Part shown: positions 32,846-42,636 of the stretch, piece by piece | Numbering within the stretch: position 1 is the first letter of the stretch | Layout: every line of letters begins with the position of its first letter | From: Natronospirillum sp965602035 | Lineage (GTDB): Bacteria; Pseudomonadota; Gammaproteobacteria; Pseudomonadales; Natronospirillaceae | Direction: 5' to 3' | NCBI GenBank assembly: GCA_965602035.1 | Contig: OZ271919.1 | Coordinates: 2,046,001 to 2,110,000, forward strand | DNA length: 64,000 bases | Program-made: the position numbers and the translations under genes | Notes under the pieces: model-generated | Told to the model about the DNA's origin: nothing | The model's database searches: none | Seen by the model: the letters and a program-made list of their open reading frames with translations, nothing else

Positions 32846-34666
32846 GTGATAGAACAGTTACGCAATATTGCCATCATCGCACACGTCGACCACGGCAAGA
32901 CCACCCTTGTGGACCGCCTGCTCCAGCAATCAGGCACGCTCGGCAGAAAAGACCAGGACGCCGAGCGCATCATGGATTCCAACGACCAGGAAAAGGAACG
33001 CGGCATCACCATCCTGGCCAAGAACACAGCCCTGAAGTGGCATGACTACCGAATCAATATCGTCGATACCCCGGGACACGCGGATTTCGGAGGCGAGGTA
33101 GAACGCGTGATGTCCATGGTGGACTCCGTACTGCTGCTGGTCGATGCGCTGGATGGGCCCATGCCGCAGACCCGGTTCGTAACGCAGAAAGCGTTCGAGC
33201 AGGGGCTGAAACCGATTGTGGTCGTCAACAAGGTGGACCGCCCCGGCGCGCGCCCCGACTGGGTAGTGGATCAGGTTTTCGACCTGTTCGACAACCTGGG
33301 GGCAACCGAAGAACAGCTCGACTTCCCGGTGATCTATGCCTCGGCACTCAATGGTATTGCCGGTCGTGACCACGAAGACCTGGGTGACGACATGACGGCC
33401 CTGTTCGAGATGATTGTCGACTACGTGGAGCCACCACAAGTCGACCTCGACGGCCCCTTCCAGATGCAGATCTCCGCTCTGGACTACAACAGCTACGTTG
33501 GCGTTATTGGTATCGGCCGGGTCACCCGCGGAGCCGTATCGCCGAACAGCCCGGTTAAAGTCGTCAGCAAGGAAGGGAAAATTCGCTCCGGCCGACTGCT
33601 TCAGGTCATGTCGCACCATGGACTCGAACGGGTGGAAACGGACCGGGCCGAAGCCGGCGACATTATCTGTATAACCGGCATCAGCGATCTGTTCATTTCA
33701 GATACGCTCTGCCACCCCGACCACCCGGAAGCACTACCCCCGCTGACCGTCGATGAGCCGACAGTCTCCATGACCTTCCAGGTCAACGACTCCCCGTTTG
33801 CCGGGCAGGATGGCAAGTACATTACCAGCCGGAATATACGTGAACGGCTGGAGCGCGAGCTTCTCAGCAATGTGGCACTGCGCGTCGAAGACGGCGATAC
33901 GCCGGAGAAATTCAAGGTGTCCGGCCGGGGTGAACTGCACCTCTCCGTATTGATCGAAACCATGCGTCGCGAGGGCTTCGAGCTGGGCGTGTCCCGGCCC
34001 GAGGTAGTAATTCGCACGGCCGAAGATGGCTCGCCGACCGAACCCTACGAACAGGTCGTGGCCGATGTGGAAGAACAGCATCAGGGCGCCATCATGGAAG
34101 AGCTGGGATACCGGCGGGCGGACCTTCAGAACATGGTACCGGACGGCAAGGGCCGGGTGCGCATGGATTTTATCATGCCGGCACGTGGCCTGATCGGCTT
34201 CCGGTCGCTGTTTCTCACGCTCACTTCCGGCTCGGGCATTCTTACCAGTGTCTTTGACCACTACGGGCCCGTTATCCCGGAAATCGGTAACGGCCGGCAG
34301 AACGGTGTGCTGGTATCCATGGTGAAGGGCAAGTCATTGTCTTATGCACTGTTTACCCTGCAGGACCGTGGCCGCCTGTTCATCGGTCCGAATGAAGAAG
34401 TGTATGAAGGCATGATCGTCGGCCAGAACAGTCGGGATAATGACCTGGTGGTGAACCCGACCAAGGCAAAGCAGCTCACCAACGTGCGGGCGGCCGGCAA
34501 GGACGATGCCCTGCTGCTGACACCGCCGGTGCGCATGAGCCTGGAGCAGGCCCTGGAGTTCATTGATGACGATGAGCTCGTCGAGGTGACGCCGAACCAT
34601 GTCCGGCTGCGCAAGAAGCTGCTGCAGGAAAACGAACGCCGGCGCGCGGAACGGGCTGCCAAATAA
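32846..34666 (+). CDS. typA: ribosome-associated GTPase TypA/BipA
   Basis: This 606-residue translational GTPase of the EF-G superfamily acts in 50S assembly and stress adaptation. The G domain has AHVDHGKTTLVDRLL, KERGITI, DTPGHADFGGEVER and NKVDRPGARP. The BipA-specific C-terminus (MPARGLIGFRSLFLTLTSGS; SMVKGKSLSYALFTLQ) is complete. The start is GTG at 32846 (MIEQLRNIAIIAHV), in the right register with homologues. A terminator separates it from hemL. Confidence 0.97.
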   Translation: MIEQLRNIAIIAHVDHGKTTLVDRLLQQSGTLGRKDQDAERIMDSNDQEKERGITILAKNTALKWHDYRINIVDTPGHADFGGEVERVMSMVDSVLLLVDALDGPMPQTRFVTQKAFEQGLKPIVVVNKVDRPGARPDWVVDQVFDLFDNLGATEEQLDFPVIYASALNGIAGRDHEDLGDDMTALFEMIVDYVEPPQVDLDGPFQMQISALDYNSYVGVIGIGRVTRGAVSPNSPVKVVSKEGKIRSGRLLQVMSHHGLERVETDRAEAGDIICITGISDLFISDTLCHPDHPEALPPLTVDEPTVSMTFQVNDSPFAGQDGKYITSRNIRERLERELLSNVALRVEDGDTPEKFKVSGRGELHLSVLIETMRREGFELGVSRPEVVIRTAEDGSPTEPYEQVVADVEEQHQGAIMEELGYRRADLQNMVPDGKGRVRMDFIMPARGLIGFRSLFLTLTSGSGILTSVFDHYGPVIPEIGNGRQNGVLVSMVKGKSLSYALFTLQDRGRLFIGPNEEVYEGMIVGQNSRDNDLVVNPTKAKQLTNVRAAGKDDALLLTPPVRMSLEQALEFIDDDELVEVTPNHVRLRKKLLQENERRRAERAAK

Positions 34667-34719
34667 CTCCGCTCAGTGCAGGCCAAAACGTCGTGAGCGA
34701 AGCAGTTCTCACGGTTGCT

Positions 34720-37008
34720 TCAGTGCCAGTTATCCCGGTTGAAGGAATGACTGGCCAGGCTCACATCGGCATCGCGCAGCGCCAGTTCAACCGTGCTTCG
34801 GATCACCAGCGGGTCTTCCAGCCGCATGACCTCCTCAAGCAGGTCGCGGGCCCAGTCCATACGGATTTCCCGGAATACAGACTTGACCGGCAACAGACTC
34901 GCACTGTTCATGGAGAGCGTGTCGTACCCCATTGCCGCCAATAACACCGCCCCTGCCGGGTCGCCTGCCATTTCCCCGCAGATAGACACGGGGGTTCCGA
35001 CCTCGCGCGCGGTATCACCGATAAATTTAAGCGCCTGAAGCACGGCCGGGTGGTAACTGCTGTAAAGCGAGGCGACACGTGGGTTATTCCGATCCACGGC
35101 AAGCAGATACTGCGTCAGGTCATTGGTGCCCACCGAGAGAAAATCGACGCGAGACGCATAGGCTGCCGTCTGGTAAACCGTCGCCGGGACCTCGATCATC
35201 ATGCCCAGCTCCGGCATGGTCACCGGTATATTTTCTTCCTGCAGCTCATAGACTGCGCGATAGATCAGATGCAGCGCTTCATCCAGCTCGCTGACACTGG
35301 TGATCATGGGCAGCAGAATCCGCAGGTTTTCCAGATCCAGGCTCGCCCTCAGCATGGCGCGTATCTGAACCAGGAAAATTTCCGGGTGATCAAGCGTTAC
35401 ACGGATACCGCGCCAGCCCAGGAACGGGTTCTCCTCTTCAATCGGAAAGTACGGCAAGGCCTTGTCGCCACCGATATCGAGTGTCCGCATGGTAACCGGG
35501 GACGGCGCGAATATCTCGAGCTGCCGCCGATAAGTAAGCGTTTGTTCCGACTCCGACGGAAACCGCTCCTTCATCATGAACGCCACTTCCGTCCGGTACA
35601 GCCCGACCCCTTCGGCACCCCGGTCCAGTGACCGGTAAACATCAGTCAACAGACCGGTATTGACCATGAGAGTCATGGCATGACCGTCAAGCGTCACGCA
35701 GGGCAGGTCTTTCCGGGTCTCGAGTTCTGCGGCAAAGGCGGCCTCTTCACGCTCGATCTCGCGATACTGCGACATCAGCTCGTCGGAGAGATTCAGATAC
35801 ACATGGCCACGGTAGCCATCTACCACGATAGGCTGGCCGTCGATTCGGCGATACGGCAGATCAACGACCCCCATTACCGTGGGAATTCCCATCGCACGGG
35901 CGAGAATCGCGATATGTGAGTTAGCCGAACCCTGAATGGAAATAATACCGGCGAGCCTTGACTCATCCACCTCGCCCAGAATGGCGGGCGTCAGATCTTC
36001 CCCGACAATGATGGTCTTTTCCGGCAATTCCCGGGGCTTTTGTTCATCGGCCTGCAGATAGGCCAGCACCCGCCGGCCAAGATCGCGAATGTCGGTTGCC
36101 CGCTCCCGCAGGTAACCGTCTTCCATCTTCGCGAAATGGCGGGAGTAGCTGTGAATGATCTGCGCCAGCGCACCCTCGGCCCACTCGCCTTCCTGGATGC
36201 GCTGTTTTATCTCGGATCCGAGGGCCTGTTCGTCCAGCATGTTGAGATAGACGTCGAACAGCGCCTGTTCTTCAGGGCGGAGCTCGCCGGCCAGCTTGTC
36301 ACCCGCACGGCGGATATCGGCCTTCACGGAATCCAGTGCATGCTGGAGTCGTTCGAGTTCATGCGGAATATTCTCGGCCTGCCGCGACGGAATATCCTCA
36401 AGATCTGCCGGGGGCGCAATCAGCACAGCCTGTCCGATGGCAACGCCCGTCGCACCCGCCACACCCTTGAAACGAATGTCGGTCTGCGCCATACCGGACG
36501 ATGCAAGAACGGGGTTGCTGTACTGGCCGGAAGCCTCAGCGTGGGCGATCACACTGGCCAGTTGGGCCGACACGGTGACCAGAAACGCTTCCTCGCTCTC
36601 ATCGAACCGGCGCTTTTCCTGGCGCTGCGCGGTGATAACGCCGAGCAGCTTTTTCTGGTGAATAATAGGCGCCGCCAGGAATGCATTAAAAGGCTCTTCG
36701 CCAACGGTCGGCACATAATGATAGGCCGGGTGGTTTGGCGCGTCCTCTATGTTCAGCGGCTCCTCGCGCTTGCCGACCAGTGCGATGATCCCCTCATCAG
36801 CCCCGAGCGAAACCAGGCCAACCTGCTCCTTGTTCAGCCCTTCGGTGGCCATGAGCACATAGCGTTGGGAGCTCTCGTCTACCAGGAATACAGAGCACAC
36901 CTGCACCGCCATTGCGTCACGAACGCTGGTAACAATGAGGTCAAGTGCGTCCTGGAGACTATCGGCGCTAGTAACTTCCTGTACGATGCGCTTGAGGGTG
37001 GTCAGCAT
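34720..37008 (-). CDS. ptsP: phosphoenolpyruvate-protein phosphotransferase PtsP (EI-Ntr)
   Basis: This 762-residue first enzyme of the nitrogen PTS passes phosphate from PEP to NPr and EIIA-Ntr, linking nitrogen status to K+ transport and stress. A GAF domain (about 1-155) precedes the EI domains. The phosphorylated His is H365 in GSANSHIAILARAMGIPTVM. The PEP-binding barrel carries GVGLYRTEVAFMM, RTLDIGGDK and SVGTNDLTQYLLAVDRNNPR. The start overlaps the rppH end by 41 bases. ptsN, ptsO and npr are not in the window. Confidence 0.96.
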   Translation of the reverse strand: MLTTLKRIVQEVTSADSLQDALDLIVTSVRDAMAVQVCSVFLVDESSQRYVLMATEGLNKEQVGLVSLGADEGIIALVGKREEPLNIEDAPNHPAYHYVPTVGEEPFNAFLAAPIIHQKKLLGVITAQRQEKRRFDESEEAFLVTVSAQLASVIAHAEASGQYSNPVLASSGMAQTDIRFKGVAGATGVAIGQAVLIAPPADLEDIPSRQAENIPHELERLQHALDSVKADIRRAGDKLAGELRPEEQALFDVYLNMLDEQALGSEIKQRIQEGEWAEGALAQIIHSYSRHFAKMEDGYLRERATDIRDLGRRVLAYLQADEQKPRELPEKTIIVGEDLTPAILGEVDESRLAGIISIQGSANSHIAILARAMGIPTVMGVVDLPYRRIDGQPIVVDGYRGHVYLNLSDELMSQYREIEREEAAFAAELETRKDLPCVTLDGHAMTLMVNTGLLTDVYRSLDRGAEGVGLYRTEVAFMMKERFPSESEQTLTYRRQLEIFAPSPVTMRTLDIGGDKALPYFPIEEENPFLGWRGIRVTLDHPEIFLVQIRAMLRASLDLENLRILLPMITSVSELDEALHLIYRAVYELQEENIPVTMPELGMMIEVPATVYQTAAYASRVDFLSVGTNDLTQYLLAVDRNNPRVASLYSSYHPAVLQALKFIGDTAREVGTPVSICGEMAGDPAGAVLLAAMGYDTLSMNSASLLPVKSVFREIRMDWARDLLEEVMRLEDPLVIRSTVELALRDADVSLASHSFNRDNWH

Positions 37009-37504
37009 GCTGTATGGAGTATCCCTGTAAGTCTTTGGTAAGCCGCGGTGACAGCTCCGACAGGGCCTGTCGGTATACCTGTTTTTTGAACGATACTACA
37101 GCACCCAGAGGGTACCAGTAGCTCACCCATTGCCAGCCATCAAACTCCGGCTTTGCGGACAGGTTCAAATTGATATTGCTCTCGTCTCCGATCATGCGCA
37201 GCAGAAACCATTTCTGCTTCTGACCAATGCAGACTGGCAGACTTCGGTGACGCATGAGTCGTCGCGGCAACCGGTACTTAAGCCAGCCACGGGTGCAGGC
37301 GACGATACGCACGTCGGTGGCCTGCAATCCGATTTCCTCACGGAGCTCGCGGTACATAGCACCTACCGGCGACTCACCCGTGCCAATTCCGCCCTGTGGA
37401 AACTGCCAGGCATCCTGCCCGATACGCCTCGCCCAGAGGACCTGCCCGGCCTCATTGGCCAGAATAATGCCGACATTCGGTCTGAACCCATCGACATCAA
37501 TCAT
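36968..37504 (-). CDS. rppH: RNA pyrophosphohydrolase RppH
   Basis: A 178-residue Nudix hydrolase removes pyrophosphate from mRNA 5' ends and so starts RNase E-dependent decay. The Nudix box GGIGTGESPVGAMYRELREE followed by IGL is exact. The N-terminal IDVDGFRPNVGIILANEAGQ and QDAWQFPQGGI are characteristic of RppH. The ATG at 37502-37504 was chosen over a longer in-frame start because it matches the family. It is coupled to ptsP by a 41-base overlap, the usual rppH-ptsP order. Confidence 0.96.
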   Translation of the reverse strand: MIDVDGFRPNVGIILANEAGQVLWARRIGQDAWQFPQGGIGTGESPVGAMYRELREEIGLQATDVRIVACTRGWLKYRLPRRLMRHRSLPVCIGQKQKWFLLRMIGDESNINLNLSAKPEFDGWQWVSYWYPLGAVVSFKKQVYRQALSELSPRLTKDLQGYSIQHADHPQAHRTGSY

Positions 37505-37714
37505 AATACGTCTGACCCCGTTGAAGACTGACAGCACGAAAGTGATTGTTCCACAGGAACGATGAACTTAGCAAATGCCGCGGCATTACGGCCATGTATC
37601 GGGCAGTAGCCAGGGCAGCCGCCAGAGCGTCGAAACGGCAATGGCTTGCGGGAAGCGCTGTCGCCGGAAATATGCGACAATTCGCGCAACGACTTTTTGC
37701 TGCCGGAATGTTCT

Positions 37715-38386
37715 ATGGCACTGGCCATTTTTGATCTGGACAACACACTGCTTGCTGGCGACAGCGACCACGCCTGGGGCAATTTCCTGCTCGATCAGGG
37801 GTGGGTGGATGCTGACGAGTATCAACGGGCGAATGACCATTTCTACGCCCAATACCGTGACGGATCACTCGACATTCACGAATACGTGCGCTTTGTCACT
37901 GCCGCCATTGAGCGCGTCCCGGGCGATCAGCGCCTGCCTCTTCGTGAAACCTTTCTTGAGGACATTATCCGCCCCATGGTTGCAGCCGGAACGATGGGAC
38001 TGCTCGAACGACATCGGCGCGAAGGTGACACGTTGCTCATTATTACCGCAACGCTGGACTTCATTACCGAGCCGATTGCCCGCCAACTGGGCGTGGATGC
38101 CCTGATTGCAACCAATGCCGAACGCGACTCCGACCGTGATTACCCGTCGTTCACAGGGGCGATCGCCGGCACACCCGCATTCCAGGGCGGCAAGGTGGAG
38201 CGCCTCCGGCTATGGCTCGAGGATCGTCCGGATCTATCCGATGCTGCCACCTGGTTCTACAGCGACAGCCACAATGATCTGCCATTGCTCAAGGCTGTTG
38301 ACAACCCGGTAGCGGTAGACCCGGACGACCGACTGAAATCAGCGGCGGAGCAGAACGCATGGCCCATCATCTCACTGCGCGATTAA
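37715..38386 (+). CDS. HAD-superfamily (HAD-IB) phosphatase
   Basis: This 223-residue phosphoserine-phosphatase-like protein has motif I FDLDNTLLAGDSDHAWG with the nucleophile Asp, motif II in LLIITAT, and motif III/IV in YSDSHNDLPLLKAVDNPVAV. The substrate is not evident; relatives beside rppH in Pseudomonas are annotated only as HAD-IB hydrolases. The ATG at 37715 (MALAIFDLDNT) is preferred. It is divergent from rppH, and its 3' end overlaps the next gene by 28 bases. Confidence 0.9.
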   Translation: MALAIFDLDNTLLAGDSDHAWGNFLLDQGWVDADEYQRANDHFYAQYRDGSLDIHEYVRFVTAAIERVPGDQRLPLRETFLEDIIRPMVAAGTMGLLERHRREGDTLLIITATLDFITEPIARQLGVDALIATNAERDSDRDYPSFTGAIAGTPAFQGGKVERLRLWLEDRPDLSDAATWFYSDSHNDLPLLKAVDNPVAVDPDDRLKSAAEQNAWPIISLRD

Positions 38387-39537
38387 AAAACCTGGCAGGC
38401 ATACTGCTTTGGGTCGGCCTTACCGCCTGCGCCGACCAGGAGCCACCGGAACCCGACGGTTCGTCCGACGCGCCGGCAGCATCGAATCTTACCCCTCCGC
38501 CGCAACCCGTGCCGGAAACTGCCGGGCCCTCTGAGGGCAGCGAGTGGGCGGCAGCCACCCTGAGCAACTGCTACGCCTGGCTGCAACGGTTCCGGACCAA
38601 TACCAACGCACTGGCGCGCCAGGCTCAGAACTTCAGCCAGGAACCGGGTGAAGACGGTCTCATGCAGCTCCAGTCGCGTTGGCGCGACGCGCTCAGGGAC
38701 TGGGGAGGCGCCACACTGTGCCTGTCTGCGCCACTGCCTGACGCCAGCGGCCAGCAAATGCGGGATCGACTGGCGGTGACAGCGGCGGGACCCGCTCTGC
38801 CAGGCTACCTTGATCGGTTGCCCGCGTATCCGAACAGCGGGCTGATCATGGACGAAACCGTTACAATTTCACTGGAAAGTCTGATGCGCCAGCATCAGAT
38901 TACTGACGACTCCGAGGTCAGCCTGGGCCTCTATGCCCTGGAAATTATTCTGTTCGGTCCGGCCGGAGACCGGCGTTGGAGTGATTTCACCCGTTCGCTG
39001 CCGGAGACAGACTTTCAGCCAGCGGCTCGCCGGGCCCGTGTGCTGACGCTGCTGTCTGAGCACCTGGCCGGCACCGCAGAGGAATGGCTCGCCTACATGG
39101 AGCGCGGCATGGCCCGTCAGGAAGCCGGGCAAATGCCTGACGCCATGTCGTCGATACTGGCGATATTTGATCGCCGGGTAGCTTTGGCTGCTGATGAATC
39201 GCTGGCGTTATCGAGAGGTCGACCCGGAGTCGCATTGCAACCGGAGCATGACAGGCTGGTTCTCCAGGGGCTGGTAAGCCACCTGTCTGACTGGTGGGCG
39301 CTTCCGCTGACCCGCACAGCCGTGCTCGACAGTGGTATTTCCGAAGAGCGCTGGAATGACGTGATGTCCATCGTCCGATCGGCGAATAACAACGGTGTTC
39401 CCTCGCATCAGGACATGCAACAGATCACGGCCATGTTGTTGCGGCTGAGAAACCAACGGACTGTCACTGACGGAAGCGGGAGCTCAGGGCCCTCTGGCGC
39501 AGATGTGCAGGCCGGGCGCGACGCACCCGCAGATTGA
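38359..39537 (+). CDS. imelysin-like lipoprotein
   Basis: This 392-residue protein has a lipoprotein signal ending LLWVGLTACADQ (lipobox LTAC, Cys near 24; Ala at +2 suggests outer-membrane sorting). A Pro/Ser-rich linker is followed by a helical domain resembling imelysin (peptidase M75), which in other proteins binds or helps take up iron. The segment LGLYALEIILFGPAGDRRW matches the family's GxHxxE region, but with Tyr for His. Repeated YxxR or Arg-rich helices follow. It may be a divergent, non-canonical member. It overlaps the HAD gene by 28 bases. Confidence 0.7.
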   Translation: MAHHLTARLKNLAGILLWVGLTACADQEPPEPDGSSDAPAASNLTPPPQPVPETAGPSEGSEWAAATLSNCYAWLQRFRTNTNALARQAQNFSQEPGEDGLMQLQSRWRDALRDWGGATLCLSAPLPDASGQQMRDRLAVTAAGPALPGYLDRLPAYPNSGLIMDETVTISLESLMRQHQITDDSEVSLGLYALEIILFGPAGDRRWSDFTRSLPETDFQPAARRARVLTLLSEHLAGTAEEWLAYMERGMARQEAGQMPDAMSSILAIFDRRVALAADESLALSRGRPGVALQPEHDRLVLQGLVSHLSDWWALPLTRTAVLDSGISEERWNDVMSIVRSANNNGVPSHQDMQQITAMLLRLRNQRTVTDGSGSSGPSGADVQAGRDAPAD

Positions 39538-39614
39538 AACCGGTAAAGCACCCTTAACCCGTTCACGGTAGCCGGAAAAATATCCCGGGGCAGCATACGG
39601 CTTCTATAGCCGGA

Positions 39615-40874
39615 TCAGCCACCGCGCATTGAATCGAAGAATTCGTGGTTCGTCTTGCTGCCTTTCAGCTTATCGAGCAGGAATTCGATGGCCTGCACAT
39701 CTTCCATATCGGCGAGCAATTTGCGCAGAATCCACATGCGCTGGAGGTCCGCCTGCTTGACCAGCCGGTCTTCACGGCGAGTGCCACTGCGGCGAATATT
39801 GATCGCCGGGAATACCCGCTTTTCCGCGATTCTGCGGTCCAGGTGCACTTCCATATTGCCCGTGCCCTTGAACTCCTCGTAGATCACTTCATCCATCTTG
39901 GAGCCGGTATCCACCAGAGCGGTCGCAATAATGGTCAGTGAACCACCTTCTTCCAGGTTACGTGCCGCGCCGAAAAAGCGCTTGGGGCGCTCCAGTGCAT
40001 GCGAGTCGACACCACCGGTGAGCACCTTGCCCGACGACGGCACCACGGTGTTATAGGCGCGGGCGAGGCGGGTAATGGAGTCAAGCAGTATAACCACATC
40101 GCGCTTGTGTTCGGTCAGCCGCTTGGCCTTCTCGATAACCATTTCGGCGACCTGCACGTGGCGGGACGGCGGCTCGTCAAACGTGGACGCAACCACTTCA
40201 CCGCGCACGGACCGTTGCATTTCAGTCACTTCCTCGGGCCGTTCGTCGATCAGCAGAACAATCAGTTCGACTTCAGGCGAATTGCGCACGATGGATTGCG
40301 CCATGTGCTGCAGCATCAGCGTCTTGCCCGCCTTGGGTGGTGCGACAATCAGCCCGCGCTGACCTTTGCCGATGGGCGAGATCAGATCCAGCACCCGGCC
40401 GGTGAGGTCTTCGGTAGAGCCGTTCCCGGTCTCCAGAGGTAACGCAACATCGGGGAACAGCGGCGTGAGGTTTTCGAAGAGAATCTTGTTGCGTGAGGAT
40501 TCGTTGTTCTCTTCGTTAATCGTATCGATCTTCAGCAGCGCGAAATATCGTTCACCTTCTTTCGGCGGCCGGATCTTCCCTGCAATGGTGTCTCCGGTAC
40601 GCAGATTGAAGCGACGTATCTGACTGGGCGAGACATAGATGTCGTCCGGGCCGGCCAGATAGGAACTGCTTGCGGAGCGCAGAAAGCCGAACCCGTCCTG
40701 GAGGATCTCCAGCACCCCGTCGCCGTAAATATCCTCACCACTTTTTGCATGACGCTTCAGAATCGTGAAGATCAGATCCTGCTTGCGTGTTCGGGTGACA
40801 TTTTCCAGGCCCATATCCTGGGCAATTTTCAATAGCTCGGGAACCGGCTTGGTTTTCAGCTCACTCAGATTCAT
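39615..40874 (-). CDS. rho: transcription termination factor Rho
   Basis: A 419-residue hexameric RNA helicase (same length as E. coli Rho) terminates untranslated transcripts. The primary RNA-binding domain includes DGFGFLRSASSSYLAGPDDI. The Walker A is VAPPKAGKTLMLQ and Walker B VLLIDERPEEVTEM. The Q-loop and R-loop regions are present (TGSKMDEVIYEEFKGTGN; AINIRRSGTRREDRL). It has a 292-base upstream region after trxA. No change from the consensus is seen. Confidence 0.98.
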   Translation of the reverse strand: MNLSELKTKPVPELLKIAQDMGLENVTRTRKQDLIFTILKRHAKSGEDIYGDGVLEILQDGFGFLRSASSSYLAGPDDIYVSPSQIRRFNLRTGDTIAGKIRPPKEGERYFALLKIDTINEENNESSRNKILFENLTPLFPDVALPLETGNGSTEDLTGRVLDLISPIGKGQRGLIVAPPKAGKTLMLQHMAQSIVRNSPEVELIVLLIDERPEEVTEMQRSVRGEVVASTFDEPPSRHVQVAEMVIEKAKRLTEHKRDVVILLDSITRLARAYNTVVPSSGKVLTGGVDSHALERPKRFFGAARNLEEGGSLTIIATALVDTGSKMDEVIYEEFKGTGNMEVHLDRRIAEKRVFPAINIRRSGTRREDRLVKQADLQRMWILRKLLADMEDVQAIEFLLDKLKGSKTNHEFFDSMRGG

Positions 40875-41122
40875 AGATTAAAGGACGCGTTATCAGTTTA
40901 ATTCGATTATTGGATCAGGAAATCGGCTATCGCATTGGGGGCGGGAGACGCTGGGGGTAAATGCGATCCGCAGGCGTACTATAGTGGCAATGGGGACTGG
41001 TGTCCACTACCGAAACATCTGAAAACCGCCGCGCTCGCGCCGTGCTGTCAAATTTCGACTGGTGACAGGCATACTCAGCCGCGTTGCTGAGGTCCGGAGC
41101 CTGTCTGGAATGCAAAGGGAGA
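40875..41122 (-). other. rho leader region
   Basis: No gene is visible in this stretch. It presumably contains the rho promoter and a leader of about 200 bases; long leaders that allow Rho to control its own synthesis are known in E. coli. I could not pick out a firm promoter. Confidence 0.4.
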
Positions 41123-41150
41123 TCAGGCTGCCCCGATAAAAACAGCCTGA
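41123..41150 (-). terminator. weak hairpin after trxA
   Basis: TCAGGCTG/CAGCCTGA forms an 8-base stem around a 12-base loop, 17-44 bases past the trxA stop. It is followed on the minus strand by TCTCCCTTT rather than a clean T-run. It could be a weak terminator or a 3'-end stabiliser. Confidence 0.45.
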
Positions 41151-41166
41151 CTGCTACCCGGACGGA

Positions 41167-41493
41167 TCAGAGGTTGCTGTCGATGAATTCGACCAGTTGC
41201 GATTTGGACAACGCGCCCACCTTGGTGGCCGCAACATCGCCGTTCTTGAACATCATCAGGGTCGGAATACCGCGAATCCCGTATTTGGGCGGTGTCGCCT
41301 GGTTTTCGTCGATGTTCAGCTTGGCAATGGACAGTTTGCCCGCGTATTCATCCGCTACTTCTTCCAGCACCGGTGCGATCATTTTGCACGGGCCACACCA
41401 CTCGGCCCAATAGTCCACCAGTACCGGTTTGTCAGAGCCCAGTACATCGGTACTGAATGACTCGTCTGTCACTTTGATAATATGGTCGCTCAT
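41167..41493 (-). CDS. trxA: thioredoxin 1
   Basis: This 108-residue cytoplasmic dithiol protein reduces disulfides. The active site is WCGPC at residues 32-36, with the conserved buried Asp in VLVDYWAEW and the cis-Pro in IRGIPTLMMF. The length equals E. coli thioredoxin. It sits between hemB and rho; trxA next to rho is widely conserved. Confidence 0.98.
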   Translation of the reverse strand: MSDHIIKVTDESFSTDVLGSDKPVLVDYWAEWCGPCKMIAPVLEEVADEYAGKLSIAKLNIDENQATPPKYGIRGIPTLMMFKNGDVAATKVGALSKSQLVEFIDSNL

Positions 41494-41594
41494 AACACCC
41501 TTCCAAAAAGATTCGCGTTCGTTCCCGGATATGGGGGCGAACCGGGATCATACAACCCCTGCTCCCACCTGCCAAAGATTAAAGGGTTCTGAAC

Positions 41595-42605
41595 TCAGAA
41601 CTGTTGAGCAACCCATTTGGCATAGTAGGTGAGAATGCCATCGGCCCCGGCGCGCTTGAATGCCAGCAGGCTCTCGGCGATCACCGATTCAGGAAGCCAG
41701 CCATTGTCGATAGCCGAACGCAACATCGCATACTCGCCACTGACCTGATACACCATGGTGGGGCGACCGAACGTCTCTTTGACCCGGTACAGAACATCCA
41801 GGTAGGGCATACCGGGTTTCACCATGACCATATCGGCACCCTCATCGAGATCCAGTTGCACTTCGTGCAGTGCCTCATTCGCGTTGCCCGGATCCATCTG
41901 ATACGTCTCTTTGCTTCCGCCACCGAGCTGGCCGGCAGAGCCGACGGCATCCCGGAATGGACCATAGAACCCGGATGCGTATTTGGCGGAATAGGCCATT
42001 ATCTGCGTGTTGATACGCCCGGCCCGCTCCAGGGCGTCCCGGATGGCACCAATACGCCCGTCCATCATGTCGGACGGTGCAACGATGTCTACGCCGGCCT
42101 CTGCGTGGGACAGCGCCTGTTGCACGAGAATTTCGACGGTCGTGTCGTTCAGCACATACCCCGTGTCATCCACCACGCCATCCTGGCCGTGTGAGGTGAA
42201 CGGATCCAGCGCCACATCCGTCATGATACCGAGCCCCGGCGCGGCGTCCTTTACTGCCCGGACGGCCCGCTGTGCGAGACCGTCCGGATTCCAGGCTTCC
42301 TCGGCGCGCAGTGACTTGCGCGACTCCGGAATTACCGGGAACAGTGCAAGAACCGGAATGCCCAGTGCCTGGACTTCTTTTGCTTCCTGAACCAGCAAAT
42401 CGATGGACAAACGGGAAACGCCCGGCATCGATGGAACATTCTGCCGTTCATTGCTTCCCTCACAGACGAACACCGGATAAATCAGATCATTCGGAGTAAG
42501 CAGGTGCTCACGTACCAGATTGCGCACGAACGCGTCCCGCCGCAGTCGACGCGGGCGCTGGCGGGGAAAACCATGATTCATCTCTTGCTCCGTCAATTGA
42601 GTCAC
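41595..42605 (-). CDS. hemB: delta-aminolevulinic acid dehydratase
   Basis: It condenses two 5-aminolevulinate molecules to porphobilinogen. The 336 residues carry both Schiff-base lysines, in YSAKYASGFYGP and VMVKPGMPYLD. The metal-binding segment is DVALDPFTSHGQDGVVDD: acidic, without the cysteines of the zinc type. It is therefore the magnesium-dependent form also found in Pseudomonas. A start at the second Met (MNHGFPRQRPRRLRR) is also possible. It follows the ABC-F gene by 31 bases. Confidence 0.97.
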   Translation of the reverse strand: MTQLTEQEMNHGFPRQRPRRLRRDAFVRNLVREHLLTPNDLIYPVFVCEGSNERQNVPSMPGVSRLSIDLLVQEAKEVQALGIPVLALFPVIPESRKSLRAEEAWNPDGLAQRAVRAVKDAAPGLGIMTDVALDPFTSHGQDGVVDDTGYVLNDTTVEILVQQALSHAEAGVDIVAPSDMMDGRIGAIRDALERAGRINTQIMAYSAKYASGFYGPFRDAVGSAGQLGGGSKETYQMDPGNANEALHEVQLDLDEGADMVMVKPGMPYLDVLYRVKETFGRPTMVYQVSGEYAMLRSAIDNGWLPESVIAESLLAFKRAGADGILTYYAKWVAQQF

Positions 42606-42636
42606 TACTGCTGGGTGGCAGCTGCATTATAGCAAT

